Notes: a model not told the origin generated them from the letters alone. A stretch of DNA of 64,000 nucleotides from an uncultured Pelagibacteraceae bacterium (GCA_902610755.1 CACLWW010000002.1:1-64000), one strand, 5' to 3'; counted from the first letter of the stretch, positions 18,623 through 29,736 are shown. Translations and numbers: made by a program.

Positions 18623-21055
18623 ATGAAATCTAAAGCAAAAGTCGTAATAGTTGGTGGAGGTGTTGTAGGAGTAAGCGCCCTTTATCATCTTGCTAAAAAA
18701 GGCTGGTCAGACGTTGTTTTAGTTGAAAGGAAAGAACTTACTTCTGGATCAACTTGGCATGCTGCAGGTTTGTTACCACTTTTTAATATGAGTTATTCCG
18801 TTGGACAACTCCATAAATATGCAGTCAATTTATATAAAAAATTAGAGGAAGAAACGGGCAAGAACGTCGGCTTCAGTGTTGTTTCAAATATTAGACTTGC
18901 AAACAACAAAGATAGGATGGATGAGTATTTTCAATATGCAGGAGTTGCAAAAACTATTGGTGTCGATGTAAAATTTTTGACACCTGATCAAGTAAAAGAA
19001 ATTTGGCCTTTATGTAATACTTCAGATTTAGTTGGTGCAATTCAACACCCAGAGGATGGATACATTCAGCCCGCTGATTTAACACAAGCTTTAGCTACAG
19101 GTGCAAGAAATAGAGGTGCAGAGATTTATAGAAACACTACAGTTGTAGGTATGAAACAAACTAAAGATGGATGGGTAGTAGAAACAGACAAAGGTTCAAT
19201 TGAGTGCGAACATATAATTTCTTGTTCAGGAAATTTTGCTAGACAAACTGGAAAAATGGTTGACCTAGACATTCCAGTTATTCCTGTAGAACATCAATAT
19301 ATCGTTACAGAACCACACCCTGAAATTCAAAAAAGAAAAAAAGAGGGTTTACCTGAAATGGGAGTCCTAAGAGACAGTGATAGCCGATGGTATATGAGAG
19401 AAGAAGCTGGAGGTTTAATATTAGGTCCTTATGAGGACGGAGCTCCTGCATGTTATGTTGATGGACCTTCAAAAGATTCTGAATATGAATTATTCCAAGA
19501 AGATTTGGATAGACTCGCCCCGCATATAGAAGGTGCAATTCATAGAGTACCGGCTTTTGGTGAGGTAGGAGTTAAAAAAGTTTACAATGGTGCAATTTGT
19601 TATACTCCAGATGGAAATCCAATTGTAGGTCCAGCATGGGGACTTAAAAATTTTTGGATAAACGAAGGACATAGTTTTGGAATAACTGCAGCTGGTGGTG
19701 CTGGTTGGCAGTTAGCAGAATGGATAGTGGATGGAGAACCAACAATTGACATGCTTGGAGTAGAACCAAGAAGATATGGAGACTATTGTTCGAAAGCATA
19801 TCTTAAGGAAAAAAATGAAGAGGCATACAGCCATGTTTTTATAACACATTTTCCAGACGAAGAGAGACCAGCAGCAAGACCACTTAGAACAGCACCATGT
19901 TATGATAGAATGAAAAAACTCGGAGCGGTTTTTGGTCAAAAATTTGGCTGGGAAAGACCAAATTTTTTTGCAACTAATGGAGTGGAGCAAAAAGATGATT
20001 GGTCTTTTAGAAGATCAAAATGGTTTCAAGCTATTGAGAAAGAATGCAAAAATGTAAGAGAGAATGTAGGTTTACTAGACATGAGTGCATTTGCAAAGTG
20101 CAGAATAAAAGGACCTAAAGCAGAAGAATTCTTGGATAAACTCGTTGCAAACAAACTTCCGAAAAAAATTGGAAGGATAAATTTATGTCATGCTTTAAAT
20201 ACCAAAGGTGGCGTTCATTCAGAGTTCACAATAATGAGAGAAGCTGAAGATAGCTTTTACTTGGTGTCTGCAGGTGCTTTTCAAAGACTTGATCACGATT
20301 GGATTTTAAAATGGATGCCAAGTGACGGGTCTGTTCAGTTTGAAAATTTAACTAACAGTATGGGTGTGTTGGTTGTCTCTGGACCAAAAGCAAGAGACTT
20401 AATGACAAGAGTATCAAAAGATGATTTTTCTAACGAAAATTTTAAATGGCTAAGTGCTAAAAATGTTGACGTGGGTTATGCTCCTGTGAATGCAATGAGA
20501 GTAAACTTCGTTGGAGAATTAGGTTGGGAATTACATCATCCAATTGAATATCAAAATCATATTTTTGATAAATTAATGGATGCTGGTAAAGATTTAAATT
20601 TAAAACCATACGGAATAAGAGCAATGAATAGTTTAAGAGTTGAAAAATCTTATAAATTAGTTGGAACAGAATTATCCATAGAATATTCCCCATACGAAAG
20701 TGGTTTAGATAGATTTATACATCCAAATAAAGGTAATTTTATTGGCTTAGATGCACTGAACAAATGGAGAGAAAAAGGATTTAATAATAAATTGGTGACA
20801 CTAGAAGTTCATAATGTTTCAGACGCTGATGTGCTTGGAAATAATCCAATTTATGAAAATGGAACTTGCATTGGAAGAGCAACTGGTGGAGATTTTGGTT
20901 TTAGATTAGGAAAATCTATAGCACTTGGAATGGTTAAACCAGAATTGGCAAATGTTGGTCAAAAACTTAAAATTGACATATTGGGAAAAACACATGAGGC
21001 AACTATTCTTGAAGAAAGCCCTTATGATCCAAAAAATGAATTGTTAAGAGCATAA
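18623..21055 (+). CDS. Dimethylglycine/sarcosine dehydrogenase-like FAD oxidoreductase with GcvT domain
   Basis: 810 aa; [46 protein letters not shown] plus C-terminal GcvT region. Confidence 0.9.
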   Translation: MKSKAKVVIVGGGVVGVSALYHLAKKGWSDVVLVERKELTSGSTWHAAGLLPLFNMSYSVGQLHKYAVNLYKKLEEETGKNVGFSVVSNIRLANNKDRMDEYFQYAGVAKTIGVDVKFLTPDQVKEIWPLCNTSDLVGAIQHPEDGYIQPADLTQALATGARNRGAEIYRNTTVVGMKQTKDGWVVETDKGSIECEHIISCSGNFARQTGKMVDLDIPVIPVEHQYIVTEPHPEIQKRKKEGLPEMGVLRDSDSRWYMREEAGGLILGPYEDGAPACYVDGPSKDSEYELFQEDLDRLAPHIEGAIHRVPAFGEVGVKKVYNGAICYTPDGNPIVGPAWGLKNFWINEGHSFGITAAGGAGWQLAEWIVDGEPTIDMLGVEPRRYGDYCSKAYLKEKNEEAYSHVFITHFPDEERPAARPLRTAPCYDRMKKLGAVFGQKFGWERPNFFATNGVEQKDDWSFRRSKWFQAIEKECKNVRENVGLLDMSAFAKCRIKGPKAEEFLDKLVANKLPKKIGRINLCHALNTKGGVHSEFTIMREAEDSFYLVSAGAFQRLDHDWILKWMPSDGSVQFENLTNSMGVLVVSGPKARDLMTRVSKDDFSNENFKWLSAKNVDVGYAPVNAMRVNFVGELGWELHHPIEYQNHIFDKLMDAGKDLNLKPYGIRAMNSLRVEKSYKLVGTELSIEYSPYESGLDRFIHPNKGNFIGLDALNKWREKGFNNKLVTLEVHNVSDADVLGNNPIYENGTCIGRATGGDFGFRLGKSIALGMVKPELANVGQKLKIDILGKTHEATILEESPYDPKNELLRA

Positions 21056-21804
21056 TGAAAATCTTAGTAGCAGTAAAAAGAGTTATAGATTACAACGTTC
21101 AGGTAAGAGTAAAAGAAGATGGAACTGGAGTTGTTACTGATAACGTTAAAATGTCAACCAATCCCCCAGATGATAATGCAGTTGAAGAGGCAGTAAAAAT
21201 AAAAGAGTCAGGTAAAGCAAAAGAAATTGTAGCTATAACTATTGGTGAAGAAAAAGCTCAAGAAACTGTGAGAAAGGCACTTGCAGTTGGTGCTGACAGA
21301 GGAATACATGTAAAAGTTGACGGTGTAGTTGAGCCTTTAGCTGTTTCAAAAATATTACAAAAGATAGTAGATAAAGAAAAACCTGATTTAGTTTTTATGG
21401 GCAAACAAGCAATAGATGATGATTGTAATCAAACAGGTCAAATGTTGGCGGCTTTACTCAATTGGCCACAGGCAACTTTTGCATCTAAAATTAATGTTAA
21501 AGACTCATCACTTGAAGTTACTCGAGAAGTTGATGAAGGTTTGGAAACAATAGAAGTAAACATACCAGCAATTGTCACTTGTGATCTTAGATTAAATGAG
21601 CCTAGATATGCTTCATTACCAAATATAATGAAGGCAAAGAAAAAACCATTAGAGCAGATAAATGCTTCAGATTTAGGGGTTGATACCAAAGCAAGAATCG
21701 AGCAAATTAAGGTTGAAGAACCGCCAAAAAGAAAGGCTGGAATTAAAGTCGCAAATGTATCAGAATTGGTTCAAAAATTAAAAAATGAGGCTAAAGTAAT
21801 ATAA
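21055..21804 (+). CDS. etfB: Electron transfer flavoprotein subunit beta
   Basis: [50 protein letters not shown]. Confidence 0.97.
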   Translation: MKILVAVKRVIDYNVQVRVKEDGTGVVTDNVKMSTNPPDDNAVEEAVKIKESGKAKEIVAITIGEEKAQETVRKALAVGADRGIHVKVDGVVEPLAVSKILQKIVDKEKPDLVFMGKQAIDDDCNQTGQMLAALLNWPQATFASKINVKDSSLEVTREVDEGLETIEVNIPAIVTCDLRLNEPRYASLPNIMKAKKKPLEQINASDLGVDTKARIEQIKVEEPPKRKAGIKVANVSELVQKLKNEAKVI

Positions 21805-22757
21805 TGTCAGTTTTACTAATTGCAGAACACAACAATAAAGAATTAAGACCTTTCACTTATAATGCAGTATCAGCTGCTAGCAAAATAGATGAGGACTTAC
21901 ATATTTTAATTTTGGGTAATAAATCAGAGGCAGTTGCAAAATCTGCGTCTGAAATACCAAATGTAAAAAAAGTAATTCATATTGATAATGAAATTTATGA
22001 AAATTTCATTGCGGAAAATTACTCTTCAGCAATAATAAAGAATGCTGATGCTTATTCACATATAGTTTGCTCAGCAAATACGTTTGGGAAAAATTTAATG
22101 CCTAGAATAGCAGCTCTTTTAGACACATCTCAGGTGAGTGATATAATTAAAGTTATTTCGGCAGATACTTTTTTACGTCCTATTTATGCTGGAAATGCTT
22201 TTGCGACAGTAAAAAGTAATGATAAAAAAAAGTGTATCACTATAAGACCAACATCTTTTGAACCTGCACCAGCGAGTGGAGGTTCTGCAGAGATTGTAAA
22301 ATCAGAACCAGGTGAAGCTTTTAAAAATTCTAAATTTGTTAAAAGAGAAGAAATAAAATCAGATAGACCTGAATTAGGAACAGCAAGAATTGTAATTTCA
22401 GGTGGAAGAGGGATGCAAAATTCAGAAAATTTCAAACTAATAACAGCAATTGCGGATAAGTTAAATGCTGCTATTGGAGCATCAAGAGCAGCTGTAGATG
22501 CTGGTTACATTACCAATGATCATCAAGTTGGGCAAACAGGAAAAGTTGTTGTACCTGATTTGTATATAGCCGTTGGAATTTCTGGAGCTATTCAACATTT
22601 AGCTGGAATGAAAGAAAGTAAAATTATTGTTGCGATAAATAAAGATGGCGAAGCACCAATTTTTAGTGTAGCTGATTATGGTCTTGAGGCAGACTTGTTT
22701 GAGGCTCTTCCGCAATTTTTAGAAGAATTAAATAAACTTAATAGTATTCAAAAATAA
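21804..22757 (+). CDS. etfA: Electron transfer flavoprotein subunit alpha
   Basis: GRGMQNSENF, GASRAAVDAGYITNDHQVGQTGKVVVPDLYIAVGISGAIQHLAGM. Confidence 0.97.
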   Translation: MSVLLIAEHNNKELRPFTYNAVSAASKIDEDLHILILGNKSEAVAKSASEIPNVKKVIHIDNEIYENFIAENYSSAIIKNADAYSHIVCSANTFGKNLMPRIAALLDTSQVSDIIKVISADTFLRPIYAGNAFATVKSNDKKKCITIRPTSFEPAPASGGSAEIVKSEPGEAFKNSKFVKREEIKSDRPELGTARIVISGGRGMQNSENFKLITAIADKLNAAIGASRAAVDAGYITNDHQVGQTGKVVVPDLYIAVGISGAIQHLAGMKESKIIVAINKDGEAPIFSVADYGLEADLFEALPQFLEELNKLNSIQK

Positions 22758-22760
22758 TTC

Positions 22761-24380
22761 ATGACTAGAGAAGTTATGGAATATGATGTTGTTATTGTTG
22801 GTGGAGGTCCATCTGGTCTCGCTACAGCCATTAAATTAAAACAACTAAGTGCTGATGTAAACGTATGTGTATTAGAAAAAAGTGCTGAAATAGGTTCACA
22901 TATTTTGTCAGGTAATGTTTTTGAGACTAGGGCATTAGATGAATTAATTCCTAATTGGAAAGACCTCAATGCTCCAATTAAGACTAAAGTGACTAAAGAA
23001 AAATTTCTTTTTTTAGGAAAAAAAAGTTCATTTAGCTGGCCGACTTGGTTATTACCAAAAGTCCAGCAAAACCATAAAAATTATATAATAAGTCTTGCTA
23101 ATTTATGCAGATGGCTCGCTGAGCAAGCGGAAGTATTGGGTGTAGAAATTTTTCCAGGATTCCCAGCATCAGAAATTTTATACAACGAAGATGGATCTGT
23201 TAAAGGGGTTATAACTCAAGACATGGGTTTAGATAAAGAGGGAAATAAAAAAGATGGTTATGAGCCCGGAATGGAATTACATGCGAAAGTTACAGTATTT
23301 GCAGAGGGCTGCAGAGGTCATTTAGGAAAACAGTTAATTAAAAAGTTTGACTTAGATAGCGGAAAAGATCCTCAACAATATGGAATTGGTTTTAAAGAAA
23401 TTTGGAAGATTGACGAAAAAAACCACCAGGAAGGTTTAGTGATGCATACAGCTGGCTGGCCACTAGATATAAATACTTATGGCGGAAGCTTTGTTTATCA
23501 TGCTGAAAATAAAGAAGTTTATTTAGGTTATGTTATAGGTTTAGATTATAAAAATCCTCACCTATCTCCTTTTGATGAATTTCAAAGATTTAAAACTCAT
23601 CCAGCAATCAGAAAAATGCTTGAAGGAGGAAAGAGAATATCTTATGGGGCGAGAGCTTTAATTGAGGGAGGTTTTCAAAGTTTACCGAAAATGTTCATGC
23701 CTGGTGCCCTTTTAATTGGTTGCGATGCAGGAACTCTTAACATGCCAAAAATTAAAGGTTCTCATACAGCAATGAAAAGTGGATTAGTTGCGGCAGAAAC
23801 TATAGTAGAATATCTTAATGAGTCTAAAGATCTCTCTATTTATGAGGAAAAATTCAAGAAAAGCTGGGCTTTCAAAGAATTATATGAAGCAAGAAATGTA
23901 AAACCAAGTTTTAGCTGGGGATTAATCTTAGGAATTATTTTTACAGGTATAGATCAAATAATCTTCAGAGGGAGATTACCATTAACACTTAAACATAAAC
24001 ACGCAGATCATGAAACTTTAAAACCAGCAAATGAGATGCCAGTAATAGATTACCCAAAACCTGATAATGTAATTACATTTGATAAAACAAGTTCAGTTTA
24101 TCTAACAGGGACTAATCATACAGATAATCAACCAGTTCACTTAAAATTGAAAGATAAAGATTTACCAATAAGGTATACCTTAGATAGATTTAATGAGCCT
24201 GCACAAAGATATTGTCCTGCGGGTGTGTATGAAGTACAAGTCGAAAATGATATACCTAAATTTGTAATAAATTCTCAAAATTGTATTCACTGCAAGACCT
24301 GTGATATCAAAGAACCTTCTCAAAATATTACTTGGGTAACACCAGAGGGAAGCGGTGGGCCAAGATATGGCAATATGTAA
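22761..24380 (+). CDS. Electron transfer flavoprotein-ubiquinone oxidoreductase
   Basis: N-terminal FAD motif; C-terminal NSQNCIHCKTCDIKEPSQNITWVTPEGSGGPRY. Confidence 0.97.
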   Translation: MTREVMEYDVVIVGGGPSGLATAIKLKQLSADVNVCVLEKSAEIGSHILSGNVFETRALDELIPNWKDLNAPIKTKVTKEKFLFLGKKSSFSWPTWLLPKVQQNHKNYIISLANLCRWLAEQAEVLGVEIFPGFPASEILYNEDGSVKGVITQDMGLDKEGNKKDGYEPGMELHAKVTVFAEGCRGHLGKQLIKKFDLDSGKDPQQYGIGFKEIWKIDEKNHQEGLVMHTAGWPLDINTYGGSFVYHAENKEVYLGYVIGLDYKNPHLSPFDEFQRFKTHPAIRKMLEGGKRISYGARALIEGGFQSLPKMFMPGALLIGCDAGTLNMPKIKGSHTAMKSGLVAAETIVEYLNESKDLSIYEEKFKKSWAFKELYEARNVKPSFSWGLILGIIFTGIDQIIFRGRLPLTLKHKHADHETLKPANEMPVIDYPKPDNVITFDKTSSVYLTGTNHTDNQPVHLKLKDKDLPIRYTLDRFNEPAQRYCPAGVYEVQVENDIPKFVINSQNCIHCKTCDIKEPSQNITWVTPEGSGGPRYGNM

Positions 24381-24755
24381 TTAAGATAAATCTATGGCGT
24401 GTTTCTTTAAAATTTCTAATGGAATAATTTTTAAAGTTTTCTCGTTTGTCTTTTTCAAATATATTTTGCACTCTTTTCCAGCCTCTACAGCTCTTGCAAA
24501 CCAAGTGGCGCATACGCACCAGTTATCTCCATCTTTTAAACCGGGAAAACCAAATTCAGGATGAGGTGTAATTAAATCATTACCAGAGGATTTGCACCAT
24601 TCTAAAAAAGTATTATTAACCTTCGCGCAAACAGTATGTAATCCATTATCATTATCGTCTGTGTTACAGCACCCATCTCTATACCATCCTGTTAAAGGGT
24701 TGGATGAACACAATTCTAAATCTCCACCTAAAACATTTTTTTGCTTCTTAGTCAT
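24381..24755 (-). CDS. DUF2237 family protein
   Basis: NVLGGDLELCSSNPLTGWYRDGCCNTDDNDNGLHTVCA. Confidence 0.85.
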   Translation of the reverse strand: MTKKQKNVLGGDLELCSSNPLTGWYRDGCCNTDDNDNGLHTVCAKVNNTFLEWCKSSGNDLITPHPEFGFPGLKDGDNWCVCATWFARAVEAGKECKIYLKKTNEKTLKIIPLEILKKHAIDLS

Positions 24756-25377
24756 TAAACAACGATTGATCTACAGTAGCATTAAAAGAAACTGATCTTC
24801 TTTCCTCATCTGTATCTGAAAAAGGATAAACAGCATGCATCAAATAATGAGGAAAAAAATAAAAGTCACCAACTTTAGGTGTGACCCTAAATGTTGGTTT
24901 GCATAAAAAAGCTTTTGCACCATGTACCATTTCCAATTTTCCGTTATTATTAACTTCTTTATCTTTTTGGAGTGTATTACCTAGGTTTGAAGGTACTTTT
25001 AAATAGCCAACTCCAGAAACATGGCCGTTATGCCAATGTGAAGGATTATACTCGTTTTTAAATTGTCTTACTATCCAACTGTTCATAATATTAAATTTGG
25101 TTACTTCCCCTTTATTTGTTTGACGTATCCATTCTCTTACATTTGTTGCTAAAAAATTTCCCCAGCCAATTTTTTCCATAAAATCTTTTTCAATAACAAA
25201 TTCTTGTTTGACGTTCCCAACTAAATTTTTTCCCCAATCAAGATCTTTTTTCTTTTGGTCGTTAGAAATAATACTATCTGTGTAATCATTGAGTTCCTTA
25301 ACTAAATTTTCAGGAATCTTTACTTTTGCTATAGTGGGGCCAAATGGTCTTAATACTTTAATGTCATCTGTTTCCAT
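24748..25377 (-). CDS. Putative 2OG-Fe(II) oxygenase
   Basis: NPSHWHNGHVSGVGYLKVP and VGDFYFFPHYLMHAVYPF. Confidence 0.75.
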   Translation of the reverse strand: METDDIKVLRPFGPTIAKVKIPENLVKELNDYTDSIISNDQKKKDLDWGKNLVGNVKQEFVIEKDFMEKIGWGNFLATNVREWIRQTNKGEVTKFNIMNSWIVRQFKNEYNPSHWHNGHVSGVGYLKVPSNLGNTLQKDKEVNNNGKLEMVHGAKAFLCKPTFRVTPKVGDFYFFPHYLMHAVYPFSDTDEERRSVSFNATVDQSLFND

Positions 25378-25380
25378 ATG

Positions 25381-25848
25381 CTAGATCTTCGTAGGGTTTG
25401 GTTGACCTTTATAAACTATTTCAGGGTCAAATTTTTTTTCTTTTTCCTCAAATTTCATTTTTATTTCTCTTGCATTTTCAATTTTACCTAAAGGTATAGA
25501 TCTATAAAAACAAGATTTATATCCTACATGACAACTAGATCCATTTCCAATATCAACGCTTAGCCAAACCGAGTCCTGATCATCATCGATTCTTACTTCT
25601 TTAACCTTTTGAACAAACCCACTTGTTTTACCTTTATGCCAAACTTGCTTTCTTGACCGACTCCAATAGTGAGCTTCTTTAGTTTCGATTGTTTTTTTAA
25701 ATGCCTCAACATTCATATAGCCAAGCATTAAAATTTCTTTAGTATTTACACAAGTAGTAACAACTGGAATTAAACCATCGTTATCAAACTTAGGAGACAG
25801 AAAACTTCCTTCTTCAATCTCTGTGACACTTTCTCTTTTTTTAAACAT
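25381..25848 (-). CDS. hisI: Phosphoribosyl-AMP cyclohydrolase
   Basis: MLGYMNVEAFKKTIETKEAHYWSRSRKQVWHKGKTSG, SSCHVGYKSCFYR. Confidence 0.95.
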   Translation of the reverse strand: MFKKRESVTEIEEGSFLSPKFDNDGLIPVVTTCVNTKEILMLGYMNVEAFKKTIETKEAHYWSRSRKQVWHKGKTSGFVQKVKEVRIDDDQDSVWLSVDIGNGSSCHVGYKSCFYRSIPLGKIENAREIKMKFEEKEKKFDPEIVYKGQPNPTKI

Positions 25849-25925
25849 ATATTCTCTGATTATTTAACATATTAAACAGTATAATAAATATTTTAAAAAA
25901 CTGAATTAATAGGTATAAGGTCATT

Positions 25926-26531
25926 ATGAAAATTGTTAAAGACATTCAAAAACAACAATCTACCTCAAAAATTAGTGACAAAGAGGCCGAAGAGGCTATA
26001 AAGACAATTTTGGAATGGATAGGAGAAGATCCAAATAGAGAAGGTCTGCTAGAAACTCCTAAGAGGGTAGTAAAGGCATTTAAAGAATATTTTAAAGGAT
26101 ATTCAGAAAATCCAAATACCATATTAGAAAAAACTTTTGGTGATGTTGAAGGTTATAGCGACATGGTCGTTCAAAAAAATATATCTATCCAAAGCCATTG
26201 TGAACATCATATGGCTCCAATAATTGGTAAGGCTCACGTTGCTTATATTCCAAATCAAAGGGTTGTTGGGTTAAGTAAGATAGCTAGAGTTGTTGAGGTT
26301 TTTTCAAAAAGATTACAGACTCAAGAAAGGCTAACAGTGCAAATTGCGAAAACTTTAATGGAAGGTTTAGATGCAAAAGGCGTTGCTGTAACAATTGATT
26401 CAACTCACCATTGTATGACAATGAGGGGTATTAAAAAAGAACAAGCAACAACTGTTACAAATTTTTATTTAGGTCAGTTTAAAGACGACTTAAGTTACCA
26501 AAATAGATATTTGCGATTTATTGCAAAATAA
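25926..26531 (+). CDS. folE: GTP cyclohydrolase I
   Basis: QSHCEHHMAPIIGKAHVAYIPNQRVVGLSKIARVVEVFSKRLQTQERLT. Confidence 0.97.
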   Translation: MKIVKDIQKQQSTSKISDKEAEEAIKTILEWIGEDPNREGLLETPKRVVKAFKEYFKGYSENPNTILEKTFGDVEGYSDMVVQKNISIQSHCEHHMAPIIGKAHVAYIPNQRVVGLSKIARVVEVFSKRLQTQERLTVQIAKTLMEGLDAKGVAVTIDSTHHCMTMRGIKKEQATTVTNFYLGQFKDDLSYQNRYLRFIAK

Positions 26532-26549
26532 TATTTACTACATAATAAC

Positions 26550-27551
26550 ATGTCAGATAATTTTAATGCTTTGGTTATTAACCAAGAAGGTGAAAAGTTT
26601 TCAAGAGAGATAAAGAAAATTGACAAATCTTTTTTAAAACATGGAGATGTTTTAGTAAAAGTTGACTATTCAACCTTAAATTTTAAAGATGCATTGATAC
26701 TTAAAAACGGGGCACGGTTAGTAAAAGAATTTCCACACATCCCAGGTATTGATTTTGCAGGAACAGTCATCGAAAGTAAAAGTGATAAATTTAAAGAAGG
26801 TGATGAAATTATTCAAACCGGTTGGAGAGTGGGTGAAATTTTTTATGGTGGTTATTCTCAATATGCAAAAGTTGACTCAAACTTTTTAGTAAAAAAACCG
26901 AAAGAAATAACATCTCGACAATCAATGATGTTAGGTACAGCTGGTTTGACTGCAATTCAGTGTGCTTTTACAACAAAACAAACAAGAGAAGTTTTATTAT
27001 TAGGTGAAAAAGTAAATGATGTAATAGTAACTGGTGCCTCAGGAGGGGTTGGAAGTATAGCAGTCATGATTTTAAGCAAACTAGGATGCAACGTTACAGC
27101 CGCAACCACAAAACCAAACGAGGAATATTTGAAATCATTAGGCGCAAAAAATATAATAAAATCAGGCGATTTAGATAAAGAGGCAAGACCCTTAGATAAA
27201 GGTTTATATGATGGGGCAGTAGATACAGTTGGAGGAAATATCTTAGCAAATATACTTACTCACATAAAACCGAGCGGTATTGTTGCTGCTTGTGGTAACG
27301 CTTCAAGTATAAAATTAAACACTACTGTAATGCCTTTTATCATTAGAGGCGTAAAACTTTGGGGAATAGACTCAGTAAGCGTATCTATAAAAAGAAGAAA
27401 TTTTTTATGGGGTGAAATGCATAAGCTTGTTGATTTTGACTTGTTAGATAAATCAATTAAAGAAATAAATTTAAACCAACTTTTGGAAGAATATCCAAAG
27501 ATGCTAGAGGGCAAAACTTCGGGGAGATATATAATAAATCTTAACAAATAA
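26550..27551 (+). CDS. YhdH/AcuI-like acrylyl-CoA reductase/quinone oxidoreductase
   Basis: STLNFKDALILKNGARLVKEFPHIPGIDFAGTV, VTGASGGVGSIAVMILSKLG. Confidence 0.88.
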   Translation: MSDNFNALVINQEGEKFSREIKKIDKSFLKHGDVLVKVDYSTLNFKDALILKNGARLVKEFPHIPGIDFAGTVIESKSDKFKEGDEIIQTGWRVGEIFYGGYSQYAKVDSNFLVKKPKEITSRQSMMLGTAGLTAIQCAFTTKQTREVLLLGEKVNDVIVTGASGGVGSIAVMILSKLGCNVTAATTKPNEEYLKSLGAKNIIKSGDLDKEARPLDKGLYDGAVDTVGGNILANILTHIKPSGIVAACGNASSIKLNTTVMPFIIRGVKLWGIDSVSVSIKRRNFLWGEMHKLVDFDLLDKSIKEINLNQLLEEYPKMLEGKTSGRYIINLNK

Positions 27552-28444
27552 TGGATTGGGATAAACTTAAAATTTTCCATGCAGTTGCTGAAGCTGGAAG
27601 TTTTACCAGCGCGACAGTTAATCTTAACCTTAGCCAATCTGCCATAAGCCGTCAAATTCAGTCATTAGAAGATGATTTAAAAGTTAAATTATTTGAAAGA
27701 CATGCTAGAGGTTTGACTTTAACAGAAAATGGCGAATATGTATTTAAAACAGCACATGAAGTTATAAGTAAATTAAAAGAGGTTGAAACTTCACTTGGAG
27801 ACAAAAAAAATAAACCATCAGGAAAACTTACTGTAACTACAGTTGTTAGTTTTGGCACAACTTGGTTAACTCCAAGAATTCAAGAATTTATGCAGTTAAA
27901 TCCCGAGATAGAAGTTGAACTAATTTTTGATGATAAAGAATTAGATTTAAGTACTAGACAAGCTGATATAGGGATTTTTATGCGTAGACCAAAACAGCTG
28001 AACTATATTCAAAAAAAATTAATTGATATTAATTACCACATTTATGGTTCGCCTAAATATCTTGAAAAAAATGGATATCCGAAGAGCGTAAATGATCTAA
28101 ATAATCATAAGTTTATTTCCTTTGGAAGAGGAGCTCCTTCACCTGTATTTAATCCAGATTGGGCTCTTAAACTTGGATTAAAAGATGGAGCAAAAAAAAG
28201 AAAAACAGTCATGAGAGTTAATAGCGTTTACGGTCTTCTTTTAGCAGTTCAAAGTGGAGTAGGTTTAGCCGCTTTGCCAGATTATATAACAATTAACCAA
28301 CCAAACATTGTTAAGATATTGCCTAAAATTGAAGGTCCAATAACAGAGGCACATTTTGTGTACCCTCAATCTTTAAAGAATGTAGCCAGAGTTCAAGCTT
28401 TCAGAAACTTCCTATACAGTAAAATATCAGAGTGGAAATTCTAA
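27551..28444 (+). CDS. LysR family transcriptional regulator
   Basis: KIFHAVAEAGSFTSATVNLNLSQSAISRQIQSLEDDLKVKLFERHARGLTLTENG. Confidence 0.93.
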   Translation: MDWDKLKIFHAVAEAGSFTSATVNLNLSQSAISRQIQSLEDDLKVKLFERHARGLTLTENGEYVFKTAHEVISKLKEVETSLGDKKNKPSGKLTVTTVVSFGTTWLTPRIQEFMQLNPEIEVELIFDDKELDLSTRQADIGIFMRRPKQLNYIQKKLIDINYHIYGSPKYLEKNGYPKSVNDLNNHKFISFGRGAPSPVFNPDWALKLGLKDGAKKRKTVMRVNSVYGLLLAVQSGVGLAALPDYITINQPNIVKILPKIEGPITEAHFVYPQSLKNVARVQAFRNFLYSKISEWKF

Positions 28445-28475
28445 TATTTCCTTGACCCCTGCGTCATTATATGCG

Positions 28476-28510
28476 ATTGATAATCATTATCAATGAGAAT
28501 AATTCTCATT
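28476..28510 (+). promoter_or_regulatory. Fur-type iron operator: two overlapping 19-bp perfect palindromes
   Basis: ATTGATAATCATTATCAAT (28476-28494) and AATGAGAATAATTCTCATT (28492-28510), directly upstream of the ferric iron-binding protein gene. Confidence 0.85.
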
Positions 28511-28538
28511 ATCAATAGTGCGGAGGAAGTAAATAACA

Positions 28539-29564
28539 ATGAAAAAAGTAAGTATACTAACAATACTATTTACTTTAATAGCTGGTTTTACAATTGCTGC
28601 GGAAGTTAATGTATTTAATGCAAGACACTACAAAGCAGATGCTGAACTTTACAATAAGTTCACAGCTAAAACTGGTATCAAAGTAAATTTAATAAACGGC
28701 AAAGCAGGTGCTTTAGAAAAAAGAATGATCGAAGAGGGAGCAGACTCATCTGCTGATCTTTACATTGCTGCTGACGCTGGAAGATGTGGAGTGTTTAAGG
28801 CAAAAGGAATGACACAAGGTGGTTTAACTTCTGCAGCAATTAAAGCGGCAGTGCCTTCAAACTTCAGAACTTCGCACTGGACTGGTATCGCTAAAAGAGC
28901 GAGAATAGTTTATTACGCTCCAGAGAGAGTAAGTGGTGCAGAGCTAGCTGGTTTAACTTATGAAAGTTTAGCTGATCCGAAATGGAAAGGCAGATTAGTA
29001 ATTAGAAAATCTAGCAATATATATAATAAATCTTTAGTAGCTTCACTGGTTAAAAACAATGGAAAAGCAGCAACAGCTGAATGGGCTAAAGGAGTTGTAT
29101 CTAACATGGCTAGAACACCAAAAGGAAATGACAGAGCACAAATAATGGCAGTTGCAGCAGGTGAAGCAGATATCGCAGTAGCTAATACTTATTATTTAGC
29201 TTTGATGTTGTCTGGAAAAAAAGGTGCTGAACAACAAGCAGCAGCAAAAAAAGTTAAAGCGTTTTTCCCTAATCAAAATGATAGAGGAACGCACATGAAC
29301 ATAAGCTGCGCTGCTTTAGTTAAAGGTGCTCCAAACAAAGATAACGCGATCAAACTTGTGGAATTTTTATTAACACCAGAGTCCCAAGAACATTTTGTTA
29401 ATAATACATTTGAATTCCCAATGATTGGTGGTGTGTCGGCAAATCCATTAGTAGTAAACAATATTGGTTTAGATTTTAAACAAGATCTAAAAACAAAAGT
29501 TTCTAGTTATGGTGCTAAACAAGCTGATGCATTAGAAGTAATGACAGCCGCTGGTTGGAAATAA
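28539..29564 (+). CDS. Fe(3+) ABC transporter substrate-binding protein
   Basis: Signal peptide then EVNVFNARHYKADAELYNKFTAKTGIKVNLI; NTYYLALM; FbpA/IdiA/FutA-like. Confidence 0.93.
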   Translation: MKKVSILTILFTLIAGFTIAAEVNVFNARHYKADAELYNKFTAKTGIKVNLINGKAGALEKRMIEEGADSSADLYIAADAGRCGVFKAKGMTQGGLTSAAIKAAVPSNFRTSHWTGIAKRARIVYYAPERVSGAELAGLTYESLADPKWKGRLVIRKSSNIYNKSLVASLVKNNGKAATAEWAKGVVSNMARTPKGNDRAQIMAVAAGEADIAVANTYYLALMLSGKKGAEQQAAAKKVKAFFPNQNDRGTHMNISCAALVKGAPNKDNAIKLVEFLLTPESQEHFVNNTFEFPMIGGVSANPLVVNNIGLDFKQDLKTKVSSYGAKQADALEVMTAAGWK

Positions 29565-29565
29565 T

Positions 29566-29736
29566 ATGAAAGATAAAAAAGAATTTATTTCTGAAATTGA
29601 TTTAAATAAATCTTCTGAGGGATGCTCTCCGTGTGTCTCAGAGTGTAAAAAAATCAATCAAAGAATAAATAAAAGAAATTTATCTGACATCAATGAACAG
29701 GAGGTTCCGCACATCCTAAAGGTTTTCGATTTTTAG
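29566..29736 (+). CDS. 56-aa Cys-motif protein
   Basis: Hand-read ORF MKDKKEFISEIDLNKSSEGCSPCVSECKKINQRINKRNLSDINEQEVPHILKVFDF*; sits between binding protein and permease. Confidence 0.65.
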   Translation: MKDKKEFISEIDLNKSSEGCSPCVSECKKINQRINKRNLSDINEQEVPHILKVFDF

